Shown: positions 44,381-52,576 of the stretch, one piece after another
Position numbering within the stretch: position 1 is the stretch's first letter
How the letters are laid out: each line of letters begins with the position of its first letter
DNA from: Candidatus Limnocylindrales bacterium
Lineage (GTDB): Bacteria > Desulfobacterota > Binatia > UBA1149 > CAITLU01
Assembly: GCA_035626395.1 (NCBI GenBank)
Contig: DASPNR010000026.1
Coordinates: 33,532-97,531, forward strand
Length of the DNA stretch: 64,000 nt
Direction: 5' to 3'
Translations under genes and position numbers: made by a program
Notes under the pieces: model-generated
Told to the model about the DNA's origin: nothing
Databases searched by the model: none
The model's input: only the letters and a program-made list of their open reading frames with translations

Positions 44381-44575
44381 CGTCGCGCCGCGAGCGCCGA
44401 CGTGCATCGCCCGCATCGCAGGCGTGGGTCGCGGCGTCGTCGCAGCCGCCGACGTCGCGGTGCGAGCGCAAGCGCGCATCACCGGCGACTCGGGCACACG
44501 CCGCGCAGCCGCCGCCGTCGCGTTGAAAGCGGAAGCGTGCATCGCCGGCGGCTCAGGCACGAGCGGTTACGGCGC
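44381..44575. repeat. imperfect 63-72-bp tandem repeats at the nagZ 3' end
   Basis: Three imperfect units are marked by CGTCGCG at 44381, 44453 and 44516. The second and third units are about 80% identical over the first 46 bases, and the first is more diverged. The third contains the nagZ stop codon; in the middle copy the matching TGA reads CGA. Confidence 0.65.
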
Positions 44576-45650
44576 CGCCGAGGCGGGAGGCGAGCTGCGC
44601 ATGCGCATCGCACCCGATGCACTGCTGCGGAACGGGGACGCGCTCCAGCCTGGCCAGCTTCGAGAGCATCTTCTCGCGGCGCTTTCGCACGGCCGCGTGC
44701 TTGGCCTCCGGGATCTCCGCGTCGCGCAGCGCCTTGGTCAGCGCCTCGTGCGCTTCGCGGATCAGCGATGGCGTCGCGCACACCAGGCAGCCGTCGCATC
44801 CGGCCTGCAGGCTCATCACGGCCGCATGGCCGACGCTGTAGTTGTCGGCCACCGCCTTCATCTCCAGGTCGTCGGAGACGACGTAGCCGCCGTAGCCGAG
44901 CTCCCCGCGCAGCACGCCTTCGATGACGCGGCTGCTCATCGTCGCCGGCAGCGACGGATCGAGCGCCTCGACGACGACGTGCGCCGTCATCAGCATCGGC
45001 ACGCCCTGCGCGATCGCGCGCGCGAACGGGCGCAGCTCGAGCGAACGCAGCCGTGCAAGGTCGTGCGTGTCCTTGCTCAGCACCGGCAGCTCCAGGTGCG
45101 AGTCGACGCTGGTGTCGCCGTGGCCGGGGAAGTGCTTGCCGCAGCCCATGATCCCGCCCTCCGTCATGCCCTGCAGGTAGGGCAGCGCGTTGTGGATGAC
45201 CTCCTCGGGCGTGGTGCCGAAGGCGCGGTCGCCGATGACGGGGTTGTCGGAGTTGGTGTGGACGTCGAGGACCGGCGCGAAATCGAGGTTGAAGCCGGCA
45301 GCGCGAAGCTCGGCCGCATGCGCGCGACCGACCTCGACCAGCAGGCCGGGATCGCCCGCGCGAGCCATCGTCAGGGCGGGCGGGAAGTGGGTGAACTCGG
45401 GCGCCTCGCCCATCCGGTGGACGCGGCCGCCCTCGTGGTCGATGCACAGGAGGAAGCCCTGGCGGCCGTCGCGGATCTGCCGGTTGAGCTCGGTAACCTC
45501 TCGCGTTCCCGCGACATTGCGCCGGAACAGGATCACCCCCAGCGGATCGATGTCCGCCAGCAGCCGGCGCGCCTCCGCGTCCAACTCGGGGCCCGGAAGG
45601 CCGATGATGAGGAGCTTGCCCGCTTCCGCCGCCGCCTCGCCGCCGTGCAT
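44553..45650 (-). CDS. nagZ: beta-N-acetylhexosaminidase NagZ (GH3)
   Basis: A 365-residue cytoplasmic glycosidase that removes GlcNAc from recycled muropeptides. It has IDHEGGRVHRM, the NagZ histidine loop CGKHFPGHGDTSVDSH and the nucleophile motif VVSDDLEMKA. The start is uncertain: ATG 45650 gives a family-like N-terminus, while ATG 45671 and GTG 45695 are upstream options; none has a good ribosome site. The last ~25 residues, with a Cys-rich CIGCDAH stretch, are atypical. Confidence 0.92.
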   Translation of the reverse strand: MHGGEAAAEAGKLLIIGLPGPELDAEARRLLADIDPLGVILFRRNVAGTREVTELNRQIRDGRQGFLLCIDHEGGRVHRMGEAPEFTHFPPALTMARAGDPGLLVEVGRAHAAELRAAGFNLDFAPVLDVHTNSDNPVIGDRAFGTTPEEVIHNALPYLQGMTEGGIMGCGKHFPGHGDTSVDSHLELPVLSKDTHDLARLRSLELRPFARAIAQGVPMLMTAHVVVEALDPSLPATMSSRVIEGVLRGELGYGGYVVSDDLEMKAVADNYSVGHAAVMSLQAGCDGCLVCATPSLIREAHEALTKALRDAEIPEAKHAAVRKRREKMLSKLARLERVPVPQQCIGCDAHAQLASRLGGAVTARA

Positions 45651-45780
45651 CGGCGGACCATAGCACAGCATCGGAACTCGCGGGACTCGCTGCACGCCCG
45701 CAGGATTGACCGAGGCTCGGCACCGTTTGTAGACTCCCGCGCCGCTGAGTGGTATCGGGCGGCGGGGAGGAGGAGAGGGC

Positions 45781-46422
45781 GTGCTACAGGAAGCTCGCTA
45801 CATCGCGCTGGAGGGACCGATCGGGGTGGGGAAGTCCTCTCTGGCGGCGGCGCTGGCCAAGGAGTACGGCGCCCGCCTGGTGAAGGAGCCGGTAGAAGAA
45901 AACCCTTTTCTTCCGAAGTTTTATGAGGATCCTGACCGCTACGCGATGACCGCGCAGCTGTCCTTCCTCGTCGAGCGCTATCGCCAGCAGCAGGAGCTGG
46001 TCCAGATGGACCTGTTCCAGCAGTCGGTGATCAGCGACTACCTGTTCGCGAAGGATCGCATCTTCGCGGGGCTGACCCTGGCCTCGGACGAGCTGGGCCT
46101 CTATGAAAGGATCTACAGCCTGCTCGATGCCAGGCTTCGCAAGCCGGACCTCGTCGTTTTTCTGGATGCCCAGACCGAGGTCCTGCTGAGGCGGCTCAAG
46201 AAGCGCGATCGGTCCTATGAAAGAAGGATCGGTCGGGATTATATAGAGCGCGTAGCCGAGGCGTACCGCAGGTACTTCCACGGCTACCGGGACACTCCGC
46301 TCCTGGTCGTGAGTTGCTCGGACATCGACTTTGTCGAAAACGGCGGCCATCTGGCCGACCTCGTCCGGGAAATCGGATCGATGGGGCAGGGCGTCCAGTA
46401 TTACGTACCGCTTGGATCCTGA
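45781..46422 (+). CDS. deoxynucleoside kinase family protein
   Basis: A 213-residue P-loop kinase of the dCK/dGK family: [16 protein letters not shown] at the N-terminus, [11 protein letters not shown], the [13 protein letters not shown] segment in place of the usual DRSI-type substrate motif, and a lid region [10 protein letters not shown]. It phosphorylates deoxynucleosides, specificity unknown. GGAGGAGAG precedes the GTG start. It sits directly upstream of panBCD, and a coenzyme-related role cannot be excluded. Confidence 0.85.
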   Translation: MLQEARYIALEGPIGVGKSSLAAALAKEYGARLVKEPVEENPFLPKFYEDPDRYAMTAQLSFLVERYRQQQELVQMDLFQQSVISDYLFAKDRIFAGLTLASDELGLYERIYSLLDARLRKPDLVVFLDAQTEVLLRRLKKRDRSYERRIGRDYIERVAEAYRRYFHGYRDTPLLVVSCSDIDFVENGGHLADLVREIGSMGQGVQYYVPLGS

Positions 46423-46589
46423 GGGATCGGCCCGGTTCTTCGCTGCGAAGCATCGCGCCTGACCCTCTTACAAGGACCGAGACGGGGTTCGACAGTGAGC
46501 TGGCTCCTCACCTTCCGCGACGGTGTCTGCGTCGCGGGTCTCCCAGCCGGCGATCGTCGTCCTACCGCAACGGTCCAGGAGGTCGATCG

Positions 46590-47450
46590 ATGGCTGCTTG
46601 CTTCGAAGAAGCGAAAGTAACCGTTCCGGCAATCCTGGCTGCCAAAGGCGAGCGCAAGCTCGCGATGGTGACGGCCTACGATTTCACGTTCGCACGCCTG
46701 GCCGATCGCGCCGGCGCGGATCTTCTTCTCGTCGGCGACTCGCTCGGCATGGTGATGCAGGGATGTGAGAACACCCTGAGCGTGACCATGGACGAAATGG
46801 TCTACCACACGTGCATGGTCGCACGCGGCCACAGGCGCGCGCTGGTGGTCGGCGACATGCCATTCCTCTCCTACCAGGTCAGCGTCGCCGACGCGGTGGC
46901 CAATGCCGGGCGTCTCATCAAGGAAGGCGGCGCCGAGGCGGTCAAGCTCGAGGGCGGCGTGCACGTGGCCGAGACGGTCGCTCGCATCGCGGCGATGGAC
47001 ATTCCGGTGATGGGCCACATCGGCCTCACCCCGCAGTCCGTGCATCGCATGGGCGGGCACAAGGTGCAGGGCCGCAAGCCCGGCCGCGAGGCGGGCGGCC
47101 GCGAGCGTCTGCTCGAGGATGCGCTGGCGCTCGAAGATGCGGGAGCGTTCGCCGTCGTCATCGAAGGCGTGCCGGCCGATCTTGCCGCCGAGATCACGGC
47201 CGAGCTCACCATTCCGACCATCGGCATCGGTGCCGGCGTGCACTGCGACGGTCAGGTGCTGGTGCTGCACGACGTGCTCGGCCTCGAGGACCGTCTGGCG
47301 CCCAAGTTCGTCAAACGCTACGCCGAGCTCGGAAGCGCCGCCGTCGATGCGATGGCCCAGTACGTCGACGAGGTGCGCGCCGCGCAGTTCCCGACACCCG
47401 CGCATTCCTTCTCCTCCCCGCGAGCCGTGGCGCTGGCGAAAGAGGCGTAG
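46590..47450 (+). CDS. panB: 3-methyl-2-oxobutanoate hydroxymethyltransferase
   Basis: A 286-residue enzyme making ketopantoate from 2-oxoisovalerate. [33 protein letters not shown] and [11 protein letters not shown] are diagnostic. The ATG at 46590 follows AGGAGG closely. First gene of panB-panC-panD. Confidence 0.97.
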   Translation: MAACFEEAKVTVPAILAAKGERKLAMVTAYDFTFARLADRAGADLLLVGDSLGMVMQGCENTLSVTMDEMVYHTCMVARGHRRALVVGDMPFLSYQVSVADAVANAGRLIKEGGAEAVKLEGGVHVAETVARIAAMDIPVMGHIGLTPQSVHRMGGHKVQGRKPGREAGGRERLLEDALALEDAGAFAVVIEGVPADLAAEITAELTIPTIGIGAGVHCDGQVLVLHDVLGLEDRLAPKFVKRYAELGSAAVDAMAQYVDEVRAAQFPTPAHSFSSPRAVALAKEA

Positions 47451-47478
47451 CGAAGACCTGACCGCTCCGGCAACGGCG

Positions 47479-48375
47479 ATGAAGATCATCCGGTCAGTGG
47501 CGAAGATGCAGGAGCTGTCGCGGCAGGCGAAGAGCGGCGGGCTCACCGTCGGGTTCGTGCCGACGATGGGCTATCTGCACGACGGACACGTCTCGCTGGT
47601 GCGCACGGCGCGCGAGAACAGCGACCTGGTCGTCGTGTCGATCTTCGTCAACCCGACGCAGTTCAACAGCGCCGAGGACTTCGCCAACTACCCGCGCGAC
47701 GAGAAGACCGACGAGGCGCTGCTCGAGGAGGAGGGCGTGGACGTGCTCTTCCTTCCCAGCGCCGAGGAGGTCTATCCGCCCGGCGCCAGCACGCGCGTGC
47801 AGGTCTCGGGCCTGACCGACAACCTTTGCGGCGCGTTCCGCCCCGGTCACTTCGAAGGCGTCACCACGGTGGTTGCCGCGCTCTTCCACATGGTGCAGCC
47901 GGACGTGGCGGTCTTCGGGCGCAAGGACTTCCAGCAGCTCCAGGTCGTCACGCGCATGACGCGCGACCTTCACTTCCCGATCCGCATCCTTGCCGGCGAG
48001 ACCCTGCGCGAGAGCGACGGGCTGGCAATGAGCTCGCGCAACGCGCGGCTCGGCGCCAAGGAGCGAGCGCAGGCGCCCGCGATCTACCGCGGCCTGCAGG
48101 CCGCGGCCGCCGCCTACGCCGCCGGCGAGCGCACCGCCGCTGTACTCAAGGACGCCGCGCGAGCCGAGCTTGCCGCGTTCCGCGTCGAATATCTGGAGAT
48201 CGTCGATCCCGACGCCGTCTCGGCCACCGAAACGGCCGACGAGCGTTCGGTGATGGCGGTTGCCGCATGGCTCGGCCCCGTGCGGCTCATCGACAACGTG
48301 GTCCTGGCCGAGGAAGCCGCAAGGCTGCACGAGCGCACGTCGACCGCATCGGTGCGGCGGCAAGCGACAAACTGA
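47479..48375 (+). CDS. panC: pantothenate synthetase
   Basis: A 298-residue ATP-dependent ligase joining pantoate and beta-alanine. [12 protein letters not shown] (HxGH-type), [18 protein letters not shown] and the KMSKS-like AMSSRNARL are present. It lies 28 bases after panB. Confidence 0.97.
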   Translation: MKIIRSVAKMQELSRQAKSGGLTVGFVPTMGYLHDGHVSLVRTARENSDLVVVSIFVNPTQFNSAEDFANYPRDEKTDEALLEEEGVDVLFLPSAEEVYPPGASTRVQVSGLTDNLCGAFRPGHFEGVTTVVAALFHMVQPDVAVFGRKDFQQLQVVTRMTRDLHFPIRILAGETLRESDGLAMSSRNARLGAKERAQAPAIYRGLQAAAAAYAAGERTAAVLKDAARAELAAFRVEYLEIVDPDAVSATETADERSVMAVAAWLGPVRLIDNVVLAEEAARLHERTSTASVRRQATN

Positions 48376-48392
48376 CGGAGTCTCATACAACC

Positions 48393-48794
48393 ATGCGAAA
48401 GATGCTCAGAGGCAAAATCCATCGGGCGACCATCACCGGCGCCGACTTGGAGTACGAAGGCAGCGTCACGATCGACTCCGATCTGCTCAAGGCATCCGGG
48501 ATCATCGAGAACGAGGCCGTGTGCATCTGGGACGTGACCAATGGCGAGCGCTTCGAGACCTACGCCATCGAAGGCCAGCCCGGCTCCGGCGTCGTCTGCG
48601 TCAACGGCGCCGCCGCGCACAAGGTCAACGTCGGCGACCTCATCATCATCGCCGCCTTCGGGTGGATGAGCGACGAGGAGGCGCTGAAGTGGAAACCGTC
48701 GGTCGTCTTCGTCGACGACAAGAACCGCGCCGTCGACCTCGGCCGCAAGCACGAGATCGGCGGACAAGCGCACCTGAAACGAGTCTGGGGCTGA
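48393..48794 (+). CDS. panD: aspartate 1-decarboxylase proenzyme
   Basis: A 133-residue pyruvoyl enzyme that makes beta-alanine for PanC. Self-processing occurs at Gly23-Ser24 in [10 protein letters not shown]. The conserved GKIHRATIT start, [12 protein letters not shown] and GAAAHKV are present. It completes the pantothenate cluster, 17 bases after panC. Confidence 0.96.
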   Translation: MRKMLRGKIHRATITGADLEYEGSVTIDSDLLKASGIIENEAVCIWDVTNGERFETYAIEGQPGSGVVCVNGAAAHKVNVGDLIIIAAFGWMSDEEALKWKPSVVFVDDKNRAVDLGRKHEIGGQAHLKRVWG

Positions 48795-48846
48795 GTCCGC
48801 CGAATCCATCCTGCTGGTCCGCACGGCGCCGGCTATAGTCGGCAGG

Positions 48847-50085
48847 ATGGACGCGCCCGCGCAGGCCCAGGAGAGTCTGGCGCCCCGGCTCGAAGTCTCC
48901 TGCAGCGTGTGCGGGACCGCCGACTACCGGCTGATCGCCAGCGCGCATGAGCTCGAGGCTCAGCGGGAATACCTCATCCGGTTCCACCGCCGCCGCCTGC
49001 GCCCGCCCGACCGGCCCGACGCGGCGCATGGGCAACGCCCGGCGGCAGCCGACGCCGTCGCGCCCGACGCGGCGCATGAGCAACGCCCGGCGGCAGCCGA
49101 CGGCGTCGCGCACGACACGGGGCCGAAGCAGCGAACCGCGCGCGACGGGCAGAGCGCGCCCGAGAGCACGGCGACCGCGCACGACAGCGTGGACGACTCC
49201 GCGCTCGAGGAGCGCGCCGACTTCACGCAGAACTACGCGACCAACATCGTCGCGTGCACGCTCTGCGGCCTGATCCTGCGCCACCCGCGTCCGCCTGCCG
49301 ACGCCATAGCCGCGGCCTATGCGGCCGATACGTACGGCGAGGAGCGCCTTGCCGCGCTGTACCAGTCGCAGGTCGAGCTGTTCCGCCCCAAGGCGCAGCG
49401 GCTGCAGCGGCTGCTAGGGTCGCGCCGCGATCCGGTGGTGCTGGAGATCGGCAGCTTCGTTGGCGGCTTTCTGGCGGCTGCGCGCGAGCTCGGCTGGAGC
49501 GCATTCGGCATCGATCCTGGACAGGAGGTGGTGGAGTTCTGTGCGAAGCGCGGGCTGTCGGTGCTTCGCGAGGAGGTCGAAAGCTGCGAGTTCCCCGCCG
49601 CCGGCGCCGACTGCATCGCCATCTGGAACACGTTCGATCAGCTTCCCAATCCGCATCCGATCCTGCGCTCGGTGCGCCATTCCCTGAGGCCGGGAGGAAT
49701 CCTGGCCGTTCGCGTTCCGTGCGGTCCGTGTTTCGAGCACGCGATGCGCTGGCTGCGCCGGGCGCCGCATGCGCTGCATGCGCCCGTGCTGGCCGCGCTG
49801 GCGTGGAACAACCTGCTGTCGTTCCCGTATCTGCACGGGTACTCGCTGGCCACGCTGGACCGGCTGATGGGACAGTACGAGCTCGAGCGCGTCGGTTTCA
49901 CCGCCGACGTGCTCACGCGCCTGGCCGATGATCAGACCCGACCATGGGCGGCGTGCGAGGAACGCGTCCTCAAGGGCGCTTGGCGCGCCGCTGCGCGCGC
50001 AGCCGCAGCGATCGCACCCGAGCGGGCCGCGGATCGGACGCCGTGGTTCGACGCCTACTACCGCATGCCCGCCCGGGCCTCCTGA
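48847..50085 (+). CDS. class I SAM methyltransferase with split zinc-binding N-terminus
   Basis: A 412-residue protein. The methyltransferase core (about residues 190-345) has VLEIGSFVGGFLAAARELGW (SAM motif I), GIDPGQEV and a LRPGGILAVRVP post-motif. The N-terminus has CSVCG (about 18-22) and CTLCG (about 138-142), which in related proteins form one compact zinc knuckle pair. Here they are separated by about 115 residues that include a two-copy 16-residue repeat. Substrate unknown; such proteins often act in sugar or natural-product pathways. Confidence 0.8.
   Translation: MDAPAQAQESLAPRLEVSCSVCGTADYRLIASAHELEAQREYLIRFHRRRLRPPDRPDAAHGQRPAAADAVAPDAAHEQRPAAADGVAHDTGPKQRTARDGQSAPESTATAHDSVDDSALEERADFTQNYATNIVACTLCGLILRHPRPPADAIAAAYAADTYGEERLAALYQSQVELFRPKAQRLQRLLGSRRDPVVLEIGSFVGGFLAAARELGWSAFGIDPGQEVVEFCAKRGLSVLREEVESCEFPAAGADCIAIWNTFDQLPNPHPILRSVRHSLRPGGILAVRVPCGPCFEHAMRWLRRAPHALHAPVLAALAWNNLLSFPYLHGYSLATLDRLMGQYELERVGFTADVLTRLADDQTRPWAACEERVLKGAWRAAARAAAAIAPERAADRTPWFDAYYRMPARAS
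49018..49113 (+). repeat. 48-bp tandem duplication inside the methyltransferase gene
   Basis: Two in-frame copies, 49018-49065 and 49066-49113, differ at only a few bases and encode DAAH.QRPAAAD.VA twice. They lie in the insert between the two CxxC motifs. Confidence 0.9.
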
Positions 50086-50088
50086 CGG

Positions 50089-50514
50089 TCACTCGTTCTC
50101 CGCCTCCACGTGGGCCGACAGCTCCACGCCGCCGGCTGCCGAGAACATCGAAACGAGCTTGGACAGCACCGCAAATTCCACATCGTAGCCGATGGTGACG
50201 GTCACGTCGGTGCCGGGCTCGCCGCCGGCGTTGGCGACGGTGATGCTGGCCGCGGATGCGTCCAGCCCGGCGTCCTCCAGCATGGTGGTGGCCGCCGCGA
50301 TGACCTCGCTCTCGGTTGGCCGCGGACAGCTCGCCTCCGATCCGACGCGTGCCGCCTCCCCGGCCGCATTGGCAAGCGTCTGCCGGATGATGAACGCGCG
50401 GCCGAACTCGACAGTCGCGAACAGCGTCATCAGCATGAACGGCATGGCCATCGATACCTCGAGGACCGCCACGCCGCGGCTGTTCTGCTCCTTGAACCTC
50501 TTCGGACGAAACAT
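50089..50514 (-). CDS. TadE-like pilus assembly protein
   Basis: A 141-residue pseudopilin-like protein. The N-terminal SRGVAVLEVSMAMPFMLMTLFATVEFGRAF fits the TadE motif (G.A.LE....P......E.GR), with a single membrane helix and a beta-rich C-terminus. AAGGAG lies eight bases before the ATG. TadE/F/G are minor components of Flp pili. It follows the TadG-like gene by 12 bases. Confidence 0.85.
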   Translation of the reverse strand: MFRPKRFKEQNSRGVAVLEVSMAMPFMLMTLFATVEFGRAFIIRQTLANAAGEAARVGSEASCPRPTESEVIAAATTMLEDAGLDASAASITVANAGGEPGTDVTVTIGYDVEFAVLSKLVSMFSAAGGVELSAHVEAENE

Positions 50515-50526
50515 TGGCCTTTCTCC

Positions 50527-51585
50527 TTAACGCACGAGGTCGGGGCCGCCGGCCAGCACGCCGAAGTCGGGCCCGCCGCTCTCGGACAGCTCGATCACGT
50601 CACACTGCACGCGCGCTTCGATGCGCTTGTCGGGGGCCGTCAGGACCTTGGTGATGACGGCGCGTGCGACGCCGATGATGCGGATCCATCCGTTGGGGTT
50701 GCTGCAGTCGTCGCGATCGTAAACCGGGATCAGCACGGGCATCTCCCCGGCGGCGTTCTTCTTCGCGTTGTACAACGCGAGCAGCTCGTTGATCGCGCTC
50801 GTGACGGTACCGCCGCTGAAGATGAAGCTGGTGCTCTGCACGTCGATCTCGGGACTGACGAAGGTGTTCGTTCGAAGGCCGTTCAGGATGGCTTTCAGCT
50901 CCGAGCCGCTGGCCGGCGCCTGCTCGAACGTGTGCCAGCCTGCGCAGCCCTCGGTGCTGCCGGTCGGATAGAACGTGATGGTGTTCTGAACGCTGCACGG
51001 CGAAGCCTTGCCCTTGTACCAGGCCTTGGCGATCGCCACGGGAAAGTCTGCGCTGCCGGGCGGCAGGTAGCGCACGCCGCTGATGCGCGCGGCCGCATCG
51101 CTGCGAACCGGGAAAGCGTCGCGGCCCGTGATGCCTGCGAAGAGTCCCGGCACCATCCCGTTGGAAACGTCGTCTCGGCGCGCCGTCACGGCAGCTGCGT
51201 CGACGCGCTCGTTGGTTTCGATGAACTGCCCGGTCGAGTTGTCCCACCGGCCGATCTTGACGTCCTCGGGAGCAACGGTGATTGAGACGCCGCCGGCGCT
51301 GTTCTTGAGCGCGCGCTGGTTGGCTGCCTCCGCGACTCGAAGCTTTTCGGCCGGCGTCAGGCTGTTGCTCAGGAAGTCTTCCCGCCCCTCGTCCATGTAC
51401 ACGCGCGCGATCTCTTTGGCTGCCGACTCCGCAGCAAGATCGGCTACCGTCTGCAGCTCGGCGTGCGTGACGAACAATTGACCGCCGTCGATGACGAGCG
51501 CTGCCATCGCCAGCGTCCCCGCAAGAGTTCCGGCTACACCGACGGATGTTCCGCCGCGTTCCGACGCGTGGCGTGTCGTCGACAT
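50527..51585 (-). CDS. TadG-like Flp pilus protein
   Basis: A 352-residue protein with an N-terminal membrane helix (about 13-32) followed by VIDGGQLFVTHAELQTVADLAAESAA. This is the TadG/TadE-like region in which Asp-Gly-Gly and the LQ..AD.AA.AAA pattern are typical. The ~300-residue exported remainder has several cysteines and no VWA MIDAS that I can see. The ATG at 51585 follows a 16-base palindrome. The frame is open further upstream, but that stretch is not protein-like. Confidence 0.8.
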   Translation of the reverse strand: MSTTRHASERGGTSVGVAGTLAGTLAMAALVIDGGQLFVTHAELQTVADLAAESAAKEIARVYMDEGREDFLSNSLTPAEKLRVAEAANQRALKNSAGGVSITVAPEDVKIGRWDNSTGQFIETNERVDAAAVTARRDDVSNGMVPGLFAGITGRDAFPVRSDAAARISGVRYLPPGSADFPVAIAKAWYKGKASPCSVQNTITFYPTGSTEGCAGWHTFEQAPASGSELKAILNGLRTNTFVSPEIDVQSTSFIFSGGTVTSAINELLALYNAKKNAAGEMPVLIPVYDRDDCSNPNGWIRIIGVARAVITKVLTAPDKRIEARVQCDVIELSESGGPDFGVLAGGPDLVR

Positions 51586-51599
51586 TCCGGATACGTCGA

Positions 51600-51615
51600 C
51601 TTTGGTGCACCAAAG
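51600..51615. promoter_or_regulatory. 16-bp perfect palindrome upstream of the TadG-like gene
   Basis: CTTTGGTGCACCAAAG, perfectly self-complementary, lies 14 bases before the TadG-like start, at the position of an operator or of a structure that could block the start codon. It sits at the edge of the 51586-52014 gap. Confidence 0.45.
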
Positions 51616-52014
51616 CCGTCTTCGCCCTCGCGTGCTTTTCGTCTCATGGCCGACCCGGCAAGTGCGTGTTACTTGTCTCAAGAAAACGAGACAGCGTTCC
51701 CAATTCAGGACATTCGATGTCTCACCCATTCTCATTTCAGGATTGCAGTCCGGTGACGTGCTACCGCGTTTCCGGATCGCGGACACTCCCCCTTGCAACG
51801 TCGCGTTCATGTGTGGCTCCTCGGATCGCTGCGCCAATGGTAGATTCGCGAGAGCGTCCCCCTTGTTCCCACCGGACGCATCAACGCTTGGCACGCAGAT
51901 CCGCAGCAGCATGAGCAAGGCGGGGACCATTCGTGCCAGGCGGCTTTAAAGGTTCTAAGGCTGTTGCCGCTGCGCAAAGTTCGGCATGGCCATTCCACGT
52001 GCTAGAGAGCAGGG
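51616..52014. other. AT-richer gap between the TadG-like gene and smpB
   Basis: A low-GC stretch at about 51640-51760 carries a small hairpin (TGTCTC 51674-51679 with GAGACA 51688-51693) and probably the divergent promoters of the pilus genes and smpB. No gene is supported. Confidence 0.45.
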
Positions 52015-52497
52015 ATGGCCAAGCCGGCAAAGGGATCCAAAGCGGCCACGGGACGCATCGCCGAGAACCGAAAGGCGCGGTTCAACTATGCCATCGAGGA
52101 GACTCTGGAGGCGGGAATCGTTCTGACCGGAACCGAAGTGCGCTCGGCGCGCGCCGGCGGCGTCAACCTCTCGGACTCGTACGTTCGCATCCAGGGCGGC
52201 GAGGCGTGGCTTCTCAACTGCCGCATCTCTCCGTATCCACCGGCCGGCCGCTTCAACCACGACCCGTTGCGCGAGCGCAAGCTGCTGCTGCACCGCCGCC
52301 AGATCGACCGGCTCGACGGCCGCAGCCGCACCGAAGGCTACACGCTGGTGGTGACGCGGATGTATTTCGACGAAAAGGGCCGCCTCAAGGCCGAGGTCGG
52401 CCTGGGCCGCGGAAAAAAGCTCTACGACAAGCGCGCCAGTGCGCGCGAGAAGGACGCCAAGCGCGAGATCGAGCGGGCGATGCGCCACCGCGGGTGA
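52015..52497 (+). CDS. smpB: SsrA-binding protein SmpB
   Basis: A 160-residue tmRNA partner. Family motifs: AENRKARFNYAIEETLEAGIVLTGTEVRSAR, LLNCRISPYPPAGRFNHDP, the GRGKKLYDKR(A) C-terminal motif and a basic tail. Its RNA partner ssrA is in the same window, at 61203. Confidence 0.97.
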   Translation: MAKPAKGSKAATGRIAENRKARFNYAIEETLEAGIVLTGTEVRSARAGGVNLSDSYVRIQGGEAWLLNCRISPYPPAGRFNHDPLRERKLLLHRRQIDRLDGRSRTEGYTLVVTRMYFDEKGRLKAEVGLGRGKKLYDKRASAREKDAKREIERAMRHRG

Positions 52498-52506
52498 TCC
52501 CGCGAC

Positions 52507-52576
52507 CGGCCGCGCGTCAGCCGAGGCGGCCGCACGTCAGCCGAGGCGCCGCGCGTCAGCCGAGGCGGCCGCGATC
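52507..52576. repeat. 19-20-bp tandem repeat at the smpB/acyl-CoA synthetase 3' junction
   Basis: Three complete units (52507-52526, 52527-52546, 52547-52565) and a partial fourth, consensus CGGCCGCGCGTCAGCCGAGG. On the minus strand each unit repeats the last codons (RLG) and TGA of the acyl-CoA synthetase. Confidence 0.85.

Noticed and set aside
51586..51930. Upstream extension of the TadG-like frame by 115 codons
   Set aside because: The sequence is AT-richer non-coding DNA with no signal or family similarity; the ATG at 51585 directly precedes the membrane helix.
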